A DNA stretch of 5,723 nucleotides from JAWLHA01 sp041690535 (GTDB lineage: Bacteria > Pseudomonadota > Gammaproteobacteria > Thiohalomonadales > Thiohalomonadaceae). Made by a program: the position numbers and the translations under genes. The stretch spans positions 1 through 5,723 of the forward strand of contig JAWLHA010000132.1 of assembly GCA_041690535.1 (NCBI GenBank), given 5' to 3'. Under the pieces are notes generated by a model. That model was not told the origin of the DNA. It ran no database searches and saw nothing but the letters and a program-made list of their open reading frames with translations. This document shows positions 1-5,576 of the stretch, piece by piece; the stretch's first letter is position 1; the number at the start of each line of letters is the position of its first letter.

Positions 1-6
1 CTCAAG

Positions 7-110
7 AGCGATGTAAGTCCTTGAAAGCAGGTCGTCAGCCGCATGGACGCGGCCGTCGAGCGTACAGGGATGTATTGACAGCGTGCCTGCTTTCAAGGAC
101 TTACATCGCT
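7..110. repeat. Long inverted-repeat intergenic element
   Basis: Two perfect 25-bp arms (7-31 and 86-110) are reverse complements and enclose a 54-base loop. The loop has its own small hairpin (GCCGC 38-42 with GCGGC 49-53) and a core containing CGAGCGTACAGGGATG. From memory, this core is common between genes of many Gammaproteobacteria, with flanking arms that pair with each other but differ between copies. If that holds, this is one member of a dispersed palindromic family, not a gene-specific terminator. The right arm is not followed by a T-run, so a canonical intrinsic terminator is unlikely. The element sits 81 bases upstream of the PfpI start and may end the transcription unit lying to the left. 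Confidence 0.75.
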
Positions 111-191
111 CACGGCACGGCCGTGACGTAAGTATGCGTTTACCCTGCAGGGCAATGGCGCAGGTCACATTCCGGGTGCAGGGAGGCCGTC

Positions 192-725
192 ATGCTACTG
201 AGCGGAAAGCGGATTGCGGTCCTGGCCGAGGACCTGTACGAGGACCTGTACGAGGACCTGGAGCTCTGGTATCCCTACTTCCGCCTCATCGAGGCGGGGG
301 CCGAGGTGGTGATCCTCGGCACGGGCAAGGAGCGGTTCGAAAGCAAACGCGGGCTGCCGGTAAAGCCCGATGGACGGGTGGAGGACGTTACGGCCGGGGA
401 GTTCGACGGGGTGGTCATCCCGGGCGGCTACGCCCCGGACAAGATGCGCCGCCACCCGCAGCTGGTGGCGTTCGTGCGCGCCCTCCACGAGCGCGGGGCA
501 CTGGTGGGTTTCATCTGTCATGCGGGCTGGGTGCCGGCCTCGGCCGATATCCTGCGGGGACGGCGGGTGACTTCGGCCGTCTCCATCCGGGATGATCTCG
601 TCAATGCCGGCGGCGAGTGGGTCGATGAGGCGGTGGTGCGCGATGGCAATCTCGTCTCCAGCCGCAACCCCCACGACCTGCCGGCCTTCTGCCGGGCGAT
701 CATCGAGCACCTCTCGGCACGCTGA
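192..725 (+). CDS. DJ-1/PfpI family protein (peptidase C56-like)
   Basis: This 177-residue protein matches the DJ-1/PfpI superfamily over its whole length. Members are small cytoplasmic alpha/beta proteins described as proteases, glyoxalases or deglycases acting on damaged proteins or metabolites; the substrate here is unknown. Visible marks are the N-terminal strand KRIAVLAEDLYEDLE with the conserved acidic residue, FDGVVIPGGYAPD (about 71-83), the nucleophile elbow GFICHAGW with Cys109-His110, and the C-terminal blocks SIRDDLVNAGGEWVDE and VSSRNPHDLPAF. These resemble Pyrococcus PfpI more than human DJ-1. The ATG is preceded by AGGGAGG (180-186) at a 5-base spacing, which supports this start. 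An oddity is a tandem 12-bp unit (228-251) that adds Leu-Tyr-Glu-Asp next to the conserved Glu. The possible DUF488 remnant starts 3 bases after the stop, so the two were probably co-transcribed. Confidence 0.93.
   Translation: MLLSGKRIAVLAEDLYEDLYEDLELWYPYFRLIEAGAEVVILGTGKERFESKRGLPVKPDGRVEDVTAGEFDGVVIPGGYAPDKMRRHPQLVAFVRALHERGALVGFICHAGWVPASADILRGRRVTSAVSIRDDLVNAGGEWVDEAVVRDGNLVSSRNPHDLPAFCRAIIEHLSAR
228..260 (+). repeat. 12-bp in-gene tandem repeat in the PfpI gene
   Basis: GAGGACCTGTAC occurs at 228-239 and again at 240-251, followed by a partial third copy (GAGGACCTG, 252-260). The repeat is a multiple of three, so the frame is kept and the protein reads EDLYEDLYEDLE. Family members as I recall them have a single EDLYEDLE-like stretch, so one unit looks like an in-frame duplication. 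Confidence 0.8.
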
Positions 726-728
726 GCC

Positions 729-830
729 ATGGCGCTGTCGGTCAAGCGCATCTACGACCGGTGGGAGAGCTGCGCGACCGGTCCCGGTCATCGGTCATTG
801 GTCGGTAGCGGTCGCTGTCGCGACTTGTAA
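729..830 (+). pseudogene. Possible truncated DUF488 (YeaO-like) gene
   Basis: An ATG 3 bases after the PfpI stop opens a 33-codon frame ending at TAA 828-830. The first ten residues, MALSVKRIYD, look like the conserved start of DUF488/YeaO proteins, which normally run about 115-120 residues and continue through a VLVDRLWPRG-like motif. Here that motif is absent. After residue 10 the sequence turns into RWES and then a Gly/Arg/Ser-rich stretch made from heptamer-like GGTC units (786-805). The best reading is the 5' stub of a gene whose body was lost where the repeat zone now stands. The alternative is chance similarity over ten residues. There is no convincing Shine-Dalgarno beyond the end of the PfpI gene, so translation would depend on coupling. 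Confidence 0.35.
786..805. repeat. Heptamer-like units inverted relative to the main array
   Basis: ggtcatcggtcattggtcgg reads as degenerate (A/G)T(C/T)GGTC heptamers on the + strand. It matches the reverse complement of 892-911 in the main GACCAAC array at 17 of 20 bases. The two blocks are therefore inverted copies separated by about 86 bases and could form a stem. Confidence 0.55.
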
Positions 831-834
831 GGTA

Positions 835-857
835 GGGTAGAAGCCCAGCGCATCCAC
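835..857. repeat. Decayed copy of the GGTGGAT...ATCCACC dispersed repeat
   Basis: The block begins GGGTAGAAG and ends CAGCGCATCCAC (846-857). The last 12 bases are identical to 5595-5606 in the long hairpin at the right end of the window. The left half is diverged and 2-3 bases shorter. It lies between the inverted heptamer block and the main heptamer array. Confidence 0.6.
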
Positions 858-893
858 TTAACACCACCGACCCAGCGACCACCAACCACCGCC

Positions 894-1019
894 GACCAAC
901 GACCAACGACCAACGACCAACGACCAACGACCAACGACCAACGACCAACGACCAACGACCAACGACCAACGACCAACGACCAACGACCAACGACTCGTCA
1001 CTCGCCACTCGTAACTCTT
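894..1019. repeat. Compound 7-bp tandem array: 14 perfect GACCAAC plus degenerate CACTCGT units
   Basis: Fourteen consecutive perfect copies of GACCAAC span 894-991. The seven-base register continues without a break into GACTCGT (992-998), CACTCGC (999-1005), CACTCGT (1006-1012) and AACTCTT (1013-1019), so two related heptamer types are joined in phase. A diverged unit, CACCAAC (880-886), sits 7 bases ahead of the first perfect copy, in the same register. On the minus strand the unit is GTTGGTC, which has no stop codon in any of the three frames and reads as a repeating W-S-L-V-V-G-R. There are no spacers, so this is not a CRISPR array. The perfection of the 14 copies points to recent expansion by slippage. 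Confidence 0.95.
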
Positions 1020-1306
1020 CCCCCCCCACACCCCAGGGAATAACTCAGGTGCACAACGATAGGGTCGCCTGCCTTCAGCTCCCGGATGCTCTCTGGGGGA
1101 AAATAGAGCGCCAGGGGCGTGATGTCCGTTGCCACATGCACCAGCCCAAGCTGGGTGTCGATGTTCAGTACGCGCCCCGGGAGATGCTGTTGGCCGAGGG
1201 TGCGCTGGCACTCCTCCTTGGGCAGCAGGGAGCCGGCCAGCGCGCCGGGGGTGAGAAAGGGCAGGGCGAGTGCTGACGACACCGCAGTGATAATTGCGTT
1301 CCGCAT
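998..1306 (-). CDS. Small exported protein of unknown function
   Basis: The minus-strand ATG at 1306-1304 gives a 102-residue protein. It is preceded by GGGGAGAG (1320-1313) with a 6-base gap, better support than the upstream in-frame starts, which would add a basic non-conserved leader. Residues 1-24 form a signal peptide: short positive N-end (MRN), hydrophobic core (AIITAVSSALALPFL) and an ALA-type cleavage site near residue 24, so a periplasmic or exported location is likely. The mature part has one Cys near its start (Cys33) and a beta-rich block, GRVLNIDTQLGLVHVAT...LKAGDPIVVHLSY (about 44-89), with the strand pattern of a small beta-barrel reminiscent of CusF/OB-like proteins. That resemblance is weak and I do not recognise the family. 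The C-terminus (CGGGRVTSGE) is encoded by a run of eight G and by the degenerate heptamers, so the natural end may have been replaced. The gene is divergent from the acyl ligase fusion. Confidence 0.75.
   Translation of the reverse strand: MRNAIITAVSSALALPFLTPGALAGSLLPKEECQRTLGQQHLPGRVLNIDTQLGLVHVATDITPLALYFPPESIRELKAGDPIVVHLSYSLGCGGGRVTSGE
1020..1027. repeat. C8 homopolymer tract inside the small exported gene
   Basis: Eight consecutive C on the + strand (G8 in the coding strand of the minus-strand gene) encode the Gly-Gly-Gly near its C-terminus. A one-base change in either direction would bypass the stop at 998-1000 and read on into the stop-free heptamer array. Confidence 0.85.
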
Positions 1307-1470
1307 GGTGGCTCTCCCCGGGAGGCGTACCTGTCCAGTGTAGTCGCTGCGCCTCTTAAACCGATGTGCCCAACTTCGGCCCCCCTGGGTGTCCCTTCTC
1401 CCGGAGCGTCCAGGTGTGTTTCGCCCCCTCCTCCCCCTTGTGCCTATGCTTAAAGGCAGGCCCAGCAGCC

Positions 1471-4191
1471 ATGGATCAATCCATGTCGCCACGGACCCCC
1501 CCACAAGGGGAGACGCTCCAGCCCCTTCTCGAACGGCTGGCCCGCCCCGGCAGCGGCGTGGCCGTCATCGCCCTGCGCAGGCAGGGGGCGGACACCTGGA
1601 GCTACGAACGGCTTGCCGGCGAGGTGGCACAGCTCGCCGGCGGGCTGCGTGACCACGGTATCGCCCCGGGCGAGCCGGTGGCGGTAATGGCCGAACCCCG
1701 GCCGGAGTGGATTGCGGCCTGCCTCGGCATCATCGCCTGCGGGGCGGTGGTGGTGCCGGTGGATACCCAATTCAATGACGAGACGCTGCGCCACGTGCTG
1801 GAGGACAGCGAGGTGCGGCTCATCTTCACGGTGCGCCGCAAGCTCGATCAGCTGGGGCGGCTCGGGCTGGAACGCAGCCCGCGCCTGGCCCTGTTCGATA
1901 GTGAGGCGTGGGATGAAAACCACTGGGGGCGCCTGGCCGGCGAGCCGGCCCCCTTCGAAGCGCCCGCCCCGGAGGCCCCCGCCGCCCTCTTTTATACTTC
2001 CGGAACCACCGGTCCGCCCAAGGGCGTCCCCCTGAGCCACCGCAACCTCGCCTTCCAGCCGATCACCATCGAACGGGCCGGGATCGTGCGTGGGGGCGAT
2101 CGGGTGTTGTTGCCCCTGCCCCTGCATCACGTCTACCCCTTCGCCATGGGCCTGCTGGCCCCCCTGTGGCTGGGCCTGCCTGTGGTGATCCCCGAGGCGC
2201 TCACCGGGCCGCAGGTGCTGCGCGCCATTCAGGAGGGGGAGGCGACAGTGATCATTGGGGTGCCCCGTCTCTATCGGGCCCTAGTGGAGGGGATCGAGAC
2301 CCGACTCGCCTCGGCAGGCCGGGTGCCGAAAACGGCCTTTGGCGCCCTCTTGGCCCTCTCCGGGGGGCTCAACCGCATGGGATTGCCCTTGGGTCGACGC
2401 CTCTTCGGGGCGTTGCACCGGCAGTTTGGCCCCCGGCTGAGGCTGCTGGCGAGCGGTGGGGCCGCCCTCAATCCCCAGCTCGGTCGCACGCTTCAGGCCC
2501 TCGGCTGGGAGGTGGCGATCGGCTATGGGCTCACCGAAACCGCGCCGCTGCTGACGCTGGCCCGCCCGGGTGAGGCGCCCCTGGAGAGTGTGGGCCGGCC
2601 GGTCCCCGGCGTGGAGATCCGCATCGACACCACAGGCGCGCCGACCGAGGGCGGCCACGCATCGGGGGTGGGGGAGATCCTGGCCCGCGGCCCCAACGTC
2701 TTCGAAGGGTATCGGCACCTCCCGGAGAAGACCGCCGAGGCCTTTGCCGAGGGGTGGTTTCGCACCGGTGACCTCGGCCGGCTGGACCGCCACGGCAACC
2801 TCTTTCTCTTGGGCCGCGCCTCCACCCTCCTCGTCACTGAAGGGGGGGAGAATGTGCAGCCGGAGGAGGTGGAGGAGGCCTATCAGGCTCACCCGCTCAT
2901 TCGGGAAATCGGCGTGTTTCAGCGTGACGGGCCGCTGCTGGGAGTGGTGGTTCCGGAGAGCCGGGAGCTGCGGCGCCTGGAGGGCGAGGCCGAGGCGCAC
3001 GTTCGCGGGGCCCTCGCGGAGGTCGCCCGTGGGCTCCCCTCCTACCAGCGCGTGGGTGAGTTTGCCCTTTCCCGGGAGCCGTTGGCCCGCACCCGGTTGG
3101 GCAAGCTGCAACGCCATCTGCTGGCGGAGCGCTTCGTGCGTGCCCGGCGGGAGGGGGCGGGCGAGGCCCCCGCGGGGCCCCTCTCCCTCAACGAAATGGC
3201 GCCCGACGATCGGGAGTTGCTGGAGCAGCCGCCCGCCCGCCTGCTGTGGGACTGGCTGGCCGCCCGCTATCCTCAGCATCGGCTCACCCCTGACACCAGC
3301 CCCCAGCTGGACCTGGGGGTGGACTCCATGGAGTGGCTGAACCTCACCATGGAGATCGGCGAGCGCCTTGGGGTGGAGCTGGATGATGAGGTGATCGCCC
3401 GGGTCGAATCGGTGCGGGACCTGCTGCACGCCATGGTGGAGGCGACCGGGACCGGCAAGGGGGCGATGGCGCCCACCGAGCGGTTGAAGCGGCCGGAGGC
3501 GGTCATCTCCGAGCGCCAGCGGCGTTGGCTGCGACCGCTGGGACCCGGGTTGCGAGCCCTCCAGCGGCTCATCTATGCACTCGACTGGGTGGTGATGCGG
3601 GGAGCGTTCCGGCTGCGCGTGCAGGGCGCGGAGCGCCTCGACCCGAACGCGCAGTACATCTTCGCCCCCAACCACCTCAGCCACCTCGACCCGTTTGCCG
3701 TGGCCATCGCCCTGGGTTACCGGCGGGTGCGCACCACCTACTGGGGGGGATGGACCGGGGCGGCGTTCCGCAATGCCATTCTGCGCTTCGGCAGCCGCAT
3801 CGCGCAGGTGGTGCCGGTGGATGCGGAGCAGGGCCCCCTCTCCAGCCTGGCGCTCGGGGCGGCGGTGCTCAAAGGGGGATACAGCCTGGTGTGGTTCCCC
3901 GAGGGGGGCCGCTCGCCCGATGGGGAGCTGCAGCCCTTCAAGCCGGGGATCGGGCTGCTGCTCGAATCCACACCGTTGCCCGTGGTCCCGGTGGTGGTCG
4001 TCGGCAGTCGCAAGGCGCTGCCCCGAGGCACCCGCATTCCGCGCCCTGTGCCCATTGAGGTGCGTGTCGGCGCACCGGTCGACCCCGACCAGCTGGAGCG
4101 CGAGGGCGAGGGCGAGGGCGAGCTACGCCGCGACCGGTTGGCGAGCGGCTTGCACCGGCGAGTCGCGGCCCTTTTGAGTCAGAGCGACTGA
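1471..4191 (+). CDS. Fused acyl ligase - acyl carrier - PlsC acyltransferase
   Basis: This 906-residue protein has three domains. Residues about 15-555 are an AMP-forming acyl-CoA/acyl-ACP synthetase: P-loop-like YTSGTTGPPKG (175-185), YGLTET (352-357), WFRTGD (429-434), GRASTLLVTEGGENVQPEEVE beginning at Gly448, and a candidate catalytic Lys545 in TRLGKLQR. Residues about 586-660 are an acyl carrier domain with LGVDSMEW; Ser619 is the expected 4'-phosphopantetheine site. Residues about 705-906 are a PlsC/LPLAT acyltransferase with NHLSHLD (734-740, the HX4D motif), FPEGGRS (809-815) and PVVPVVVVGS (837-846). Inferred job: activate a fatty acid, hold it on the carrier and acylate a lysophospholipid or glycerolipid at the inner membrane. 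E. coli Aas combines the outer two activities in the opposite order and uses separate ACP. I chose ATG 1471; AAGGCAGG (1453-1460) is a weak, rather distant Shine-Dalgarno. ATG 1483 is an alternative. The GTG at 1366 would add 35 residues that do not look like family sequence. No frameshift is seen. Confidence 0.93.
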   Translation: MDQSMSPRTPPQGETLQPLLERLARPGSGVAVIALRRQGADTWSYERLAGEVAQLAGGLRDHGIAPGEPVAVMAEPRPEWIAACLGIIACGAVVVPVDTQFNDETLRHVLEDSEVRLIFTVRRKLDQLGRLGLERSPRLALFDSEAWDENHWGRLAGEPAPFEAPAPEAPAALFYTSGTTGPPKGVPLSHRNLAFQPITIERAGIVRGGDRVLLPLPLHHVYPFAMGLLAPLWLGLPVVIPEALTGPQVLRAIQEGEATVIIGVPRLYRALVEGIETRLASAGRVPKTAFGALLALSGGLNRMGLPLGRRLFGALHRQFGPRLRLLASGGAALNPQLGRTLQALGWEVAIGYGLTETAPLLTLARPGEAPLESVGRPVPGVEIRIDTTGAPTEGGHASGVGEILARGPNVFEGYRHLPEKTAEAFAEGWFRTGDLGRLDRHGNLFLLGRASTLLVTEGGENVQPEEVEEAYQAHPLIREIGVFQRDGPLLGVVVPESRELRRLEGEAEAHVRGALAEVARGLPSYQRVGEFALSREPLARTRLGKLQRHLLAERFVRARREGAGEAPAGPLSLNEMAPDDRELLEQPPARLLWDWLAARYPQHRLTPDTSPQLDLGVDSMEWLNLTMEIGERLGVELDDEVIARVESVRDLLHAMVEATGTGKGAMAPTERLKRPEAVISERQRRWLRPLGPGLRALQRLIYALDWVVMRGAFRLRVQGAERLDPNAQYIFAPNHLSHLDPFAVAIALGYRRVRTTYWGGWTGAAFRNAILRFGSRIAQVVPVDAEQGPLSSLALGAAVLKGGYSLVWFPEGGRSPDGELQPFKPGIGLLLESTPLPVVPVVVVGSRKALPRGTRIPRPVPIEVRVGAPVDPDQLEREGEGEGELRRDRLASGLHRRVAALLSQSD
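4102..4122 (+). repeat. GAGGGC hexamer repeat in the acyltransferase C-terminus
   Basis: Three perfect GAGGGC units (4102-4119) plus GAG encode an alternating Glu-Gly stretch after the last acyltransferase motif. It lies in a probable surface linker and keeps the frame. Confidence 0.75.
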
Positions 4192-4245
4192 CGAACGGCG
4201 GAGCTGGAGAGACGACACCGGATGCGAGATGGCGAGGGAAGGCGT

Positions 4246-4266
4246 CGCTGCGCTTGTCCACCCTCT
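4246..4266. repeat. Copy of the dispersed GCGCTTATCCACC repeat
   Basis: This block matches 5633-5653 (right arm of the terminal hairpin) at 20 of 21 bases; the only difference is G at 4256 where that copy has A. Only half of the inverted pair is clear, so this looks like a solo or decayed copy. It lies 55 bases after the stop of the fusion gene. Confidence 0.75.
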
Positions 4267-4286
4267 TGCACCGGCGTGTGGCTGAG

Positions 4287-4383
4287 CGGTCAGGCCAACG
4301 CGAGTGACCGAATGCGGGGATCGGGGGCAAGGACTCCCCGCCACTCGCCTCTCGAATCTCATAGGTGCCTTGGTCGAGGCGAG
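4287..4383 (+). promoter_or_regulatory. Structured leader ahead of the DUF72 gene with competing hairpins
   Basis: GCGAGTG (4300-4306) pairs with CACTCGC (4342-4348), and immediately inside it GCGGGGA (4314-4320) pairs with TCCCCGC (4335-4341), giving a two-part stem with a 7-base bulge and a 14-base loop. The 4344-4355 strand can instead pair with TCGAGGCGAG (4374-4383), and CGGTCA (4287-4292) can pair with TGACCG (4305-4310). Some of these pairings exclude each other. No T-run follows, so this is not a standard terminator. It might be a leader structure acting on the DUF72 ribosome site (4390-4397), or just repeat debris; CACTCGC also occurs in the left compound array. Confidence 0.3.
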
Positions 4384-4406
4384 CCCACTGGAGGGGGCAT
4401 TGAGAG

Positions 4407-5138
4407 ATGGGGGCCCAGCCCGGCAACCTGCGCGTAGGCACCTCCGGGTGGCAGTACGATCACTGGAAGGGAATCTTCTACCCGGAGGGGGTGGCGAAAC
4501 GGCGCTGGTTCGAGCACTTCGCCCGGACCTTCGATACGGTGGAGATCAACAACACCTTCTACCGGCTACCGGGGGAGAAGGCGTTCGACACCTGGCGGGC
4601 CCAGGCCCCGGAACACTTTCTCTACGCCCTGAAATTCAGCCGCTTCGGCACCCACGTCAAGCGGTTGCTGGATCCGGAAAACTCCATCGGCCATTTCGTG
4701 CCCCTCGCCGAGCGGCTGGGGGGGCACCTGGGCCCCATCCTGGTGCAGCTGCCGCCCCACTTCAAGGTGGATCCCCAGCGGCTGGATCACTTCCTCACCG
4801 TGGCGCCGAGGCAACACCGTTGGACCGTGGAGATCCGCGACCCCAGCTGGTTTACGGAGGAGGTCTACGGGGTGTTGGGGCGGCATCGGGCCGCCCTCTG
4901 CTATCACGACAAGTTGGTGCCCCACCCCCGCCCAATCACCGCTGATTTCATCTACCAGCGCTTCCACGGGGGGGAGCAGGACGGCAACTACTCCGATGCG
5001 GCGCTTCAGCGGGAGGCGCACCAGCTGCGGGAGTACCTGGAGCAGGGACTCGATGTCTACGCCTACTTCAACAACGACATGTGGGGCCACGCCCTGCACA
5101 ACGCCCTCGACCTGCGGCGCCTGATCGCCGGGTCGTGA
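4407..5138 (+). CDS. DUF72 (YecE-like) family protein
   Basis: This 243-residue protein matches the DUF72/YecE family from end to end. These are cytoplasmic TIM-barrel-like proteins of unassigned function; E. coli YecE is somewhat longer. Visible family blocks are RVGTSGWQYDHWKGIFYPEG at the N-terminus, FDTVEINNTFYRLP (about 42-55), FLYALKFSRFGTH, LGPILVQLPPHFK, the WTVEIRDPSW segment with conserved acidic and basic residues, and the C-terminal YAYFNNDMWGHALHNA block. The ATG at 4407 has GGAGGGGG (4390-4397) upstream at a 9-base gap, and the protein begins a few residues before the conserved RVGTSGW, as is usual. It lies 215 bases after the fusion gene, too far to assume one operon without knowing whether the structured gap stops transcription. 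All key blocks are intact. Confidence 0.92.
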   Translation: MGAQPGNLRVGTSGWQYDHWKGIFYPEGVAKRRWFEHFARTFDTVEINNTFYRLPGEKAFDTWRAQAPEHFLYALKFSRFGTHVKRLLDPENSIGHFVPLAERLGGHLGPILVQLPPHFKVDPQRLDHFLTVAPRQHRWTVEIRDPSWFTEEVYGVLGRHRAALCYHDKLVPHPRPITADFIYQRFHGGEQDGNYSDAALQREAHQLREYLEQGLDVYAYFNNDMWGHALHNALDLRRLIAGS

Positions 5139-5153
5139 CGCAGGGAGGACATC

Positions 5154-5181
5154 TTTCGAATCCGCTTGCGGTACCTATACT
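5154..5181 (+). promoter_or_regulatory. Candidate sigma-70 promoter for the GYD gene
   Basis: TATACT (5176-5181) is a good -10 match. TTTCGA (5154-5159) at a 16-base spacing is only a weak -35. The predicted start near 5188 would leave a leader of about 54 bases before the ATG at 5242. Its position between the DUF72 stop and the GYD start fits independent expression. Confidence 0.4.
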
Positions 5182-5241
5182 CAGGTTACGGAGCGACCCC
5201 GGGGCCCGACGGTCCGCACACACCACAGGGAGGAGAGAGCC

Positions 5242-5547
5242 ATGATGACCTTCGTCATGATGACCAGCCTGTCATCCGAGACGCTGCAGTCGCCCAAGTC
5301 CATCGAGGATCGGGAAAAGGATGTGATGCGCCACATCCGCGACGAGTGTCCCGAGGTGAAGTGGCAGCACAGCTATGCGGTGCTCGGTCCCTATGAGTAC
5401 ATCGACATCTTCGAAGCCCCGGACATCCAGACCGCTCAGAAGGTGGCCCTGCTCACCCGAACCTACGGTCATGCCAACGCCCAGGTACTGCCGGCGACCG
5501 AGTGGTCCAACTACAAGGCGGTGCTGCACAGCGTCAAAGCCGCCTAG
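5242..5547 (+). CDS. GYD domain protein
   Basis: This 101-residue cytoplasmic protein fits the GYD domain family (small alpha/beta, ferredoxin-like fold, function not established). The marks are the N-terminal TFVMMTSLSSE, the central SYAVLGPYEYIDIFEAPD (about 45-62), which corresponds to the family's Gly-x-Tyr-Asp region with Glu replacing Asp (GPYEYIDIF), and the C-terminal RTYGHANAQVLPATEW. Length is normal. The gene has a very strong ribosome site (AGGGAGGAGAG, 5228-5238). ATG 5242 is immediately followed by a second ATG at 5245; the first is preferred because it gives the usual MxTFVM start and a 6-base gap from AGGAG. It lies 103 bases after the DUF72 stop with its own candidate promoter. 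Confidence 0.88.
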   Translation: MMTFVMMTSLSSETLQSPKSIEDREKDVMRHIRDECPEVKWQHSYAVLGPYEYIDIFEAPDIQTAQKVALLTRTYGHANAQVLPATEWSNYKAVLHSVKAA

Positions 5548-5576
5548 AGCAGCGAACAGGTAAATTCCGATGTGCG

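Noticed and set aside
75..103. Perfect TTGACA (75-80) as a -35 box
   Set aside because: No reasonable -10 hexamer lies 16-18 bases downstream (GACTTA-like only), and the hexamer falls inside the loop and arm of the inverted repeat.
143..152. CCCTGCAGGG palindrome as an operator
   Set aside because: A single 10-bp palindrome in GC-rich DNA with no partner site and no known regulator match is not enough.
894..991. CRISPR-like or protein-coding repeat
   Set aside because: Units are contiguous 7-mers with no spacers. The open minus-strand frames with W-S-L-V-V-G-R repeats exist only because the heptamer lacks stops in every frame, and they have no ribosome site of their own.
1337..1342. TACACT on the minus strand as -10 of the small exported gene
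   Set aside because: The -10 is plausible and well placed, but there is no -35 resembling TTGACA at 16-18 bases upstream, so support is too thin to list as a feature.
1366..1470. Upstream GTG start adding 35 residues to the acyl ligase fusion
   Set aside because: The extra segment is Pro/Cys-rich with no family likeness and no Shine-Dalgarno at the GTG. The ATG at 1471 places the ligase domain normally.
2281..3684. Long minus-strand open frame (467 codons) opposite the ligase gene
   Set aside because: It is an antisense shadow of a GC-rich gene with strong family motifs on the + strand. Its translation is low-complexity, rich in Pro, Gly, Arg and His, with no domain.
3938..4441. Minus-strand frame spanning the gap before DUF72
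   Set aside because: It overlaps the end of the fusion gene and the start of DUF72, its Arg/Pro-rich product has no recognisable family, and no ribosome site precedes its start.
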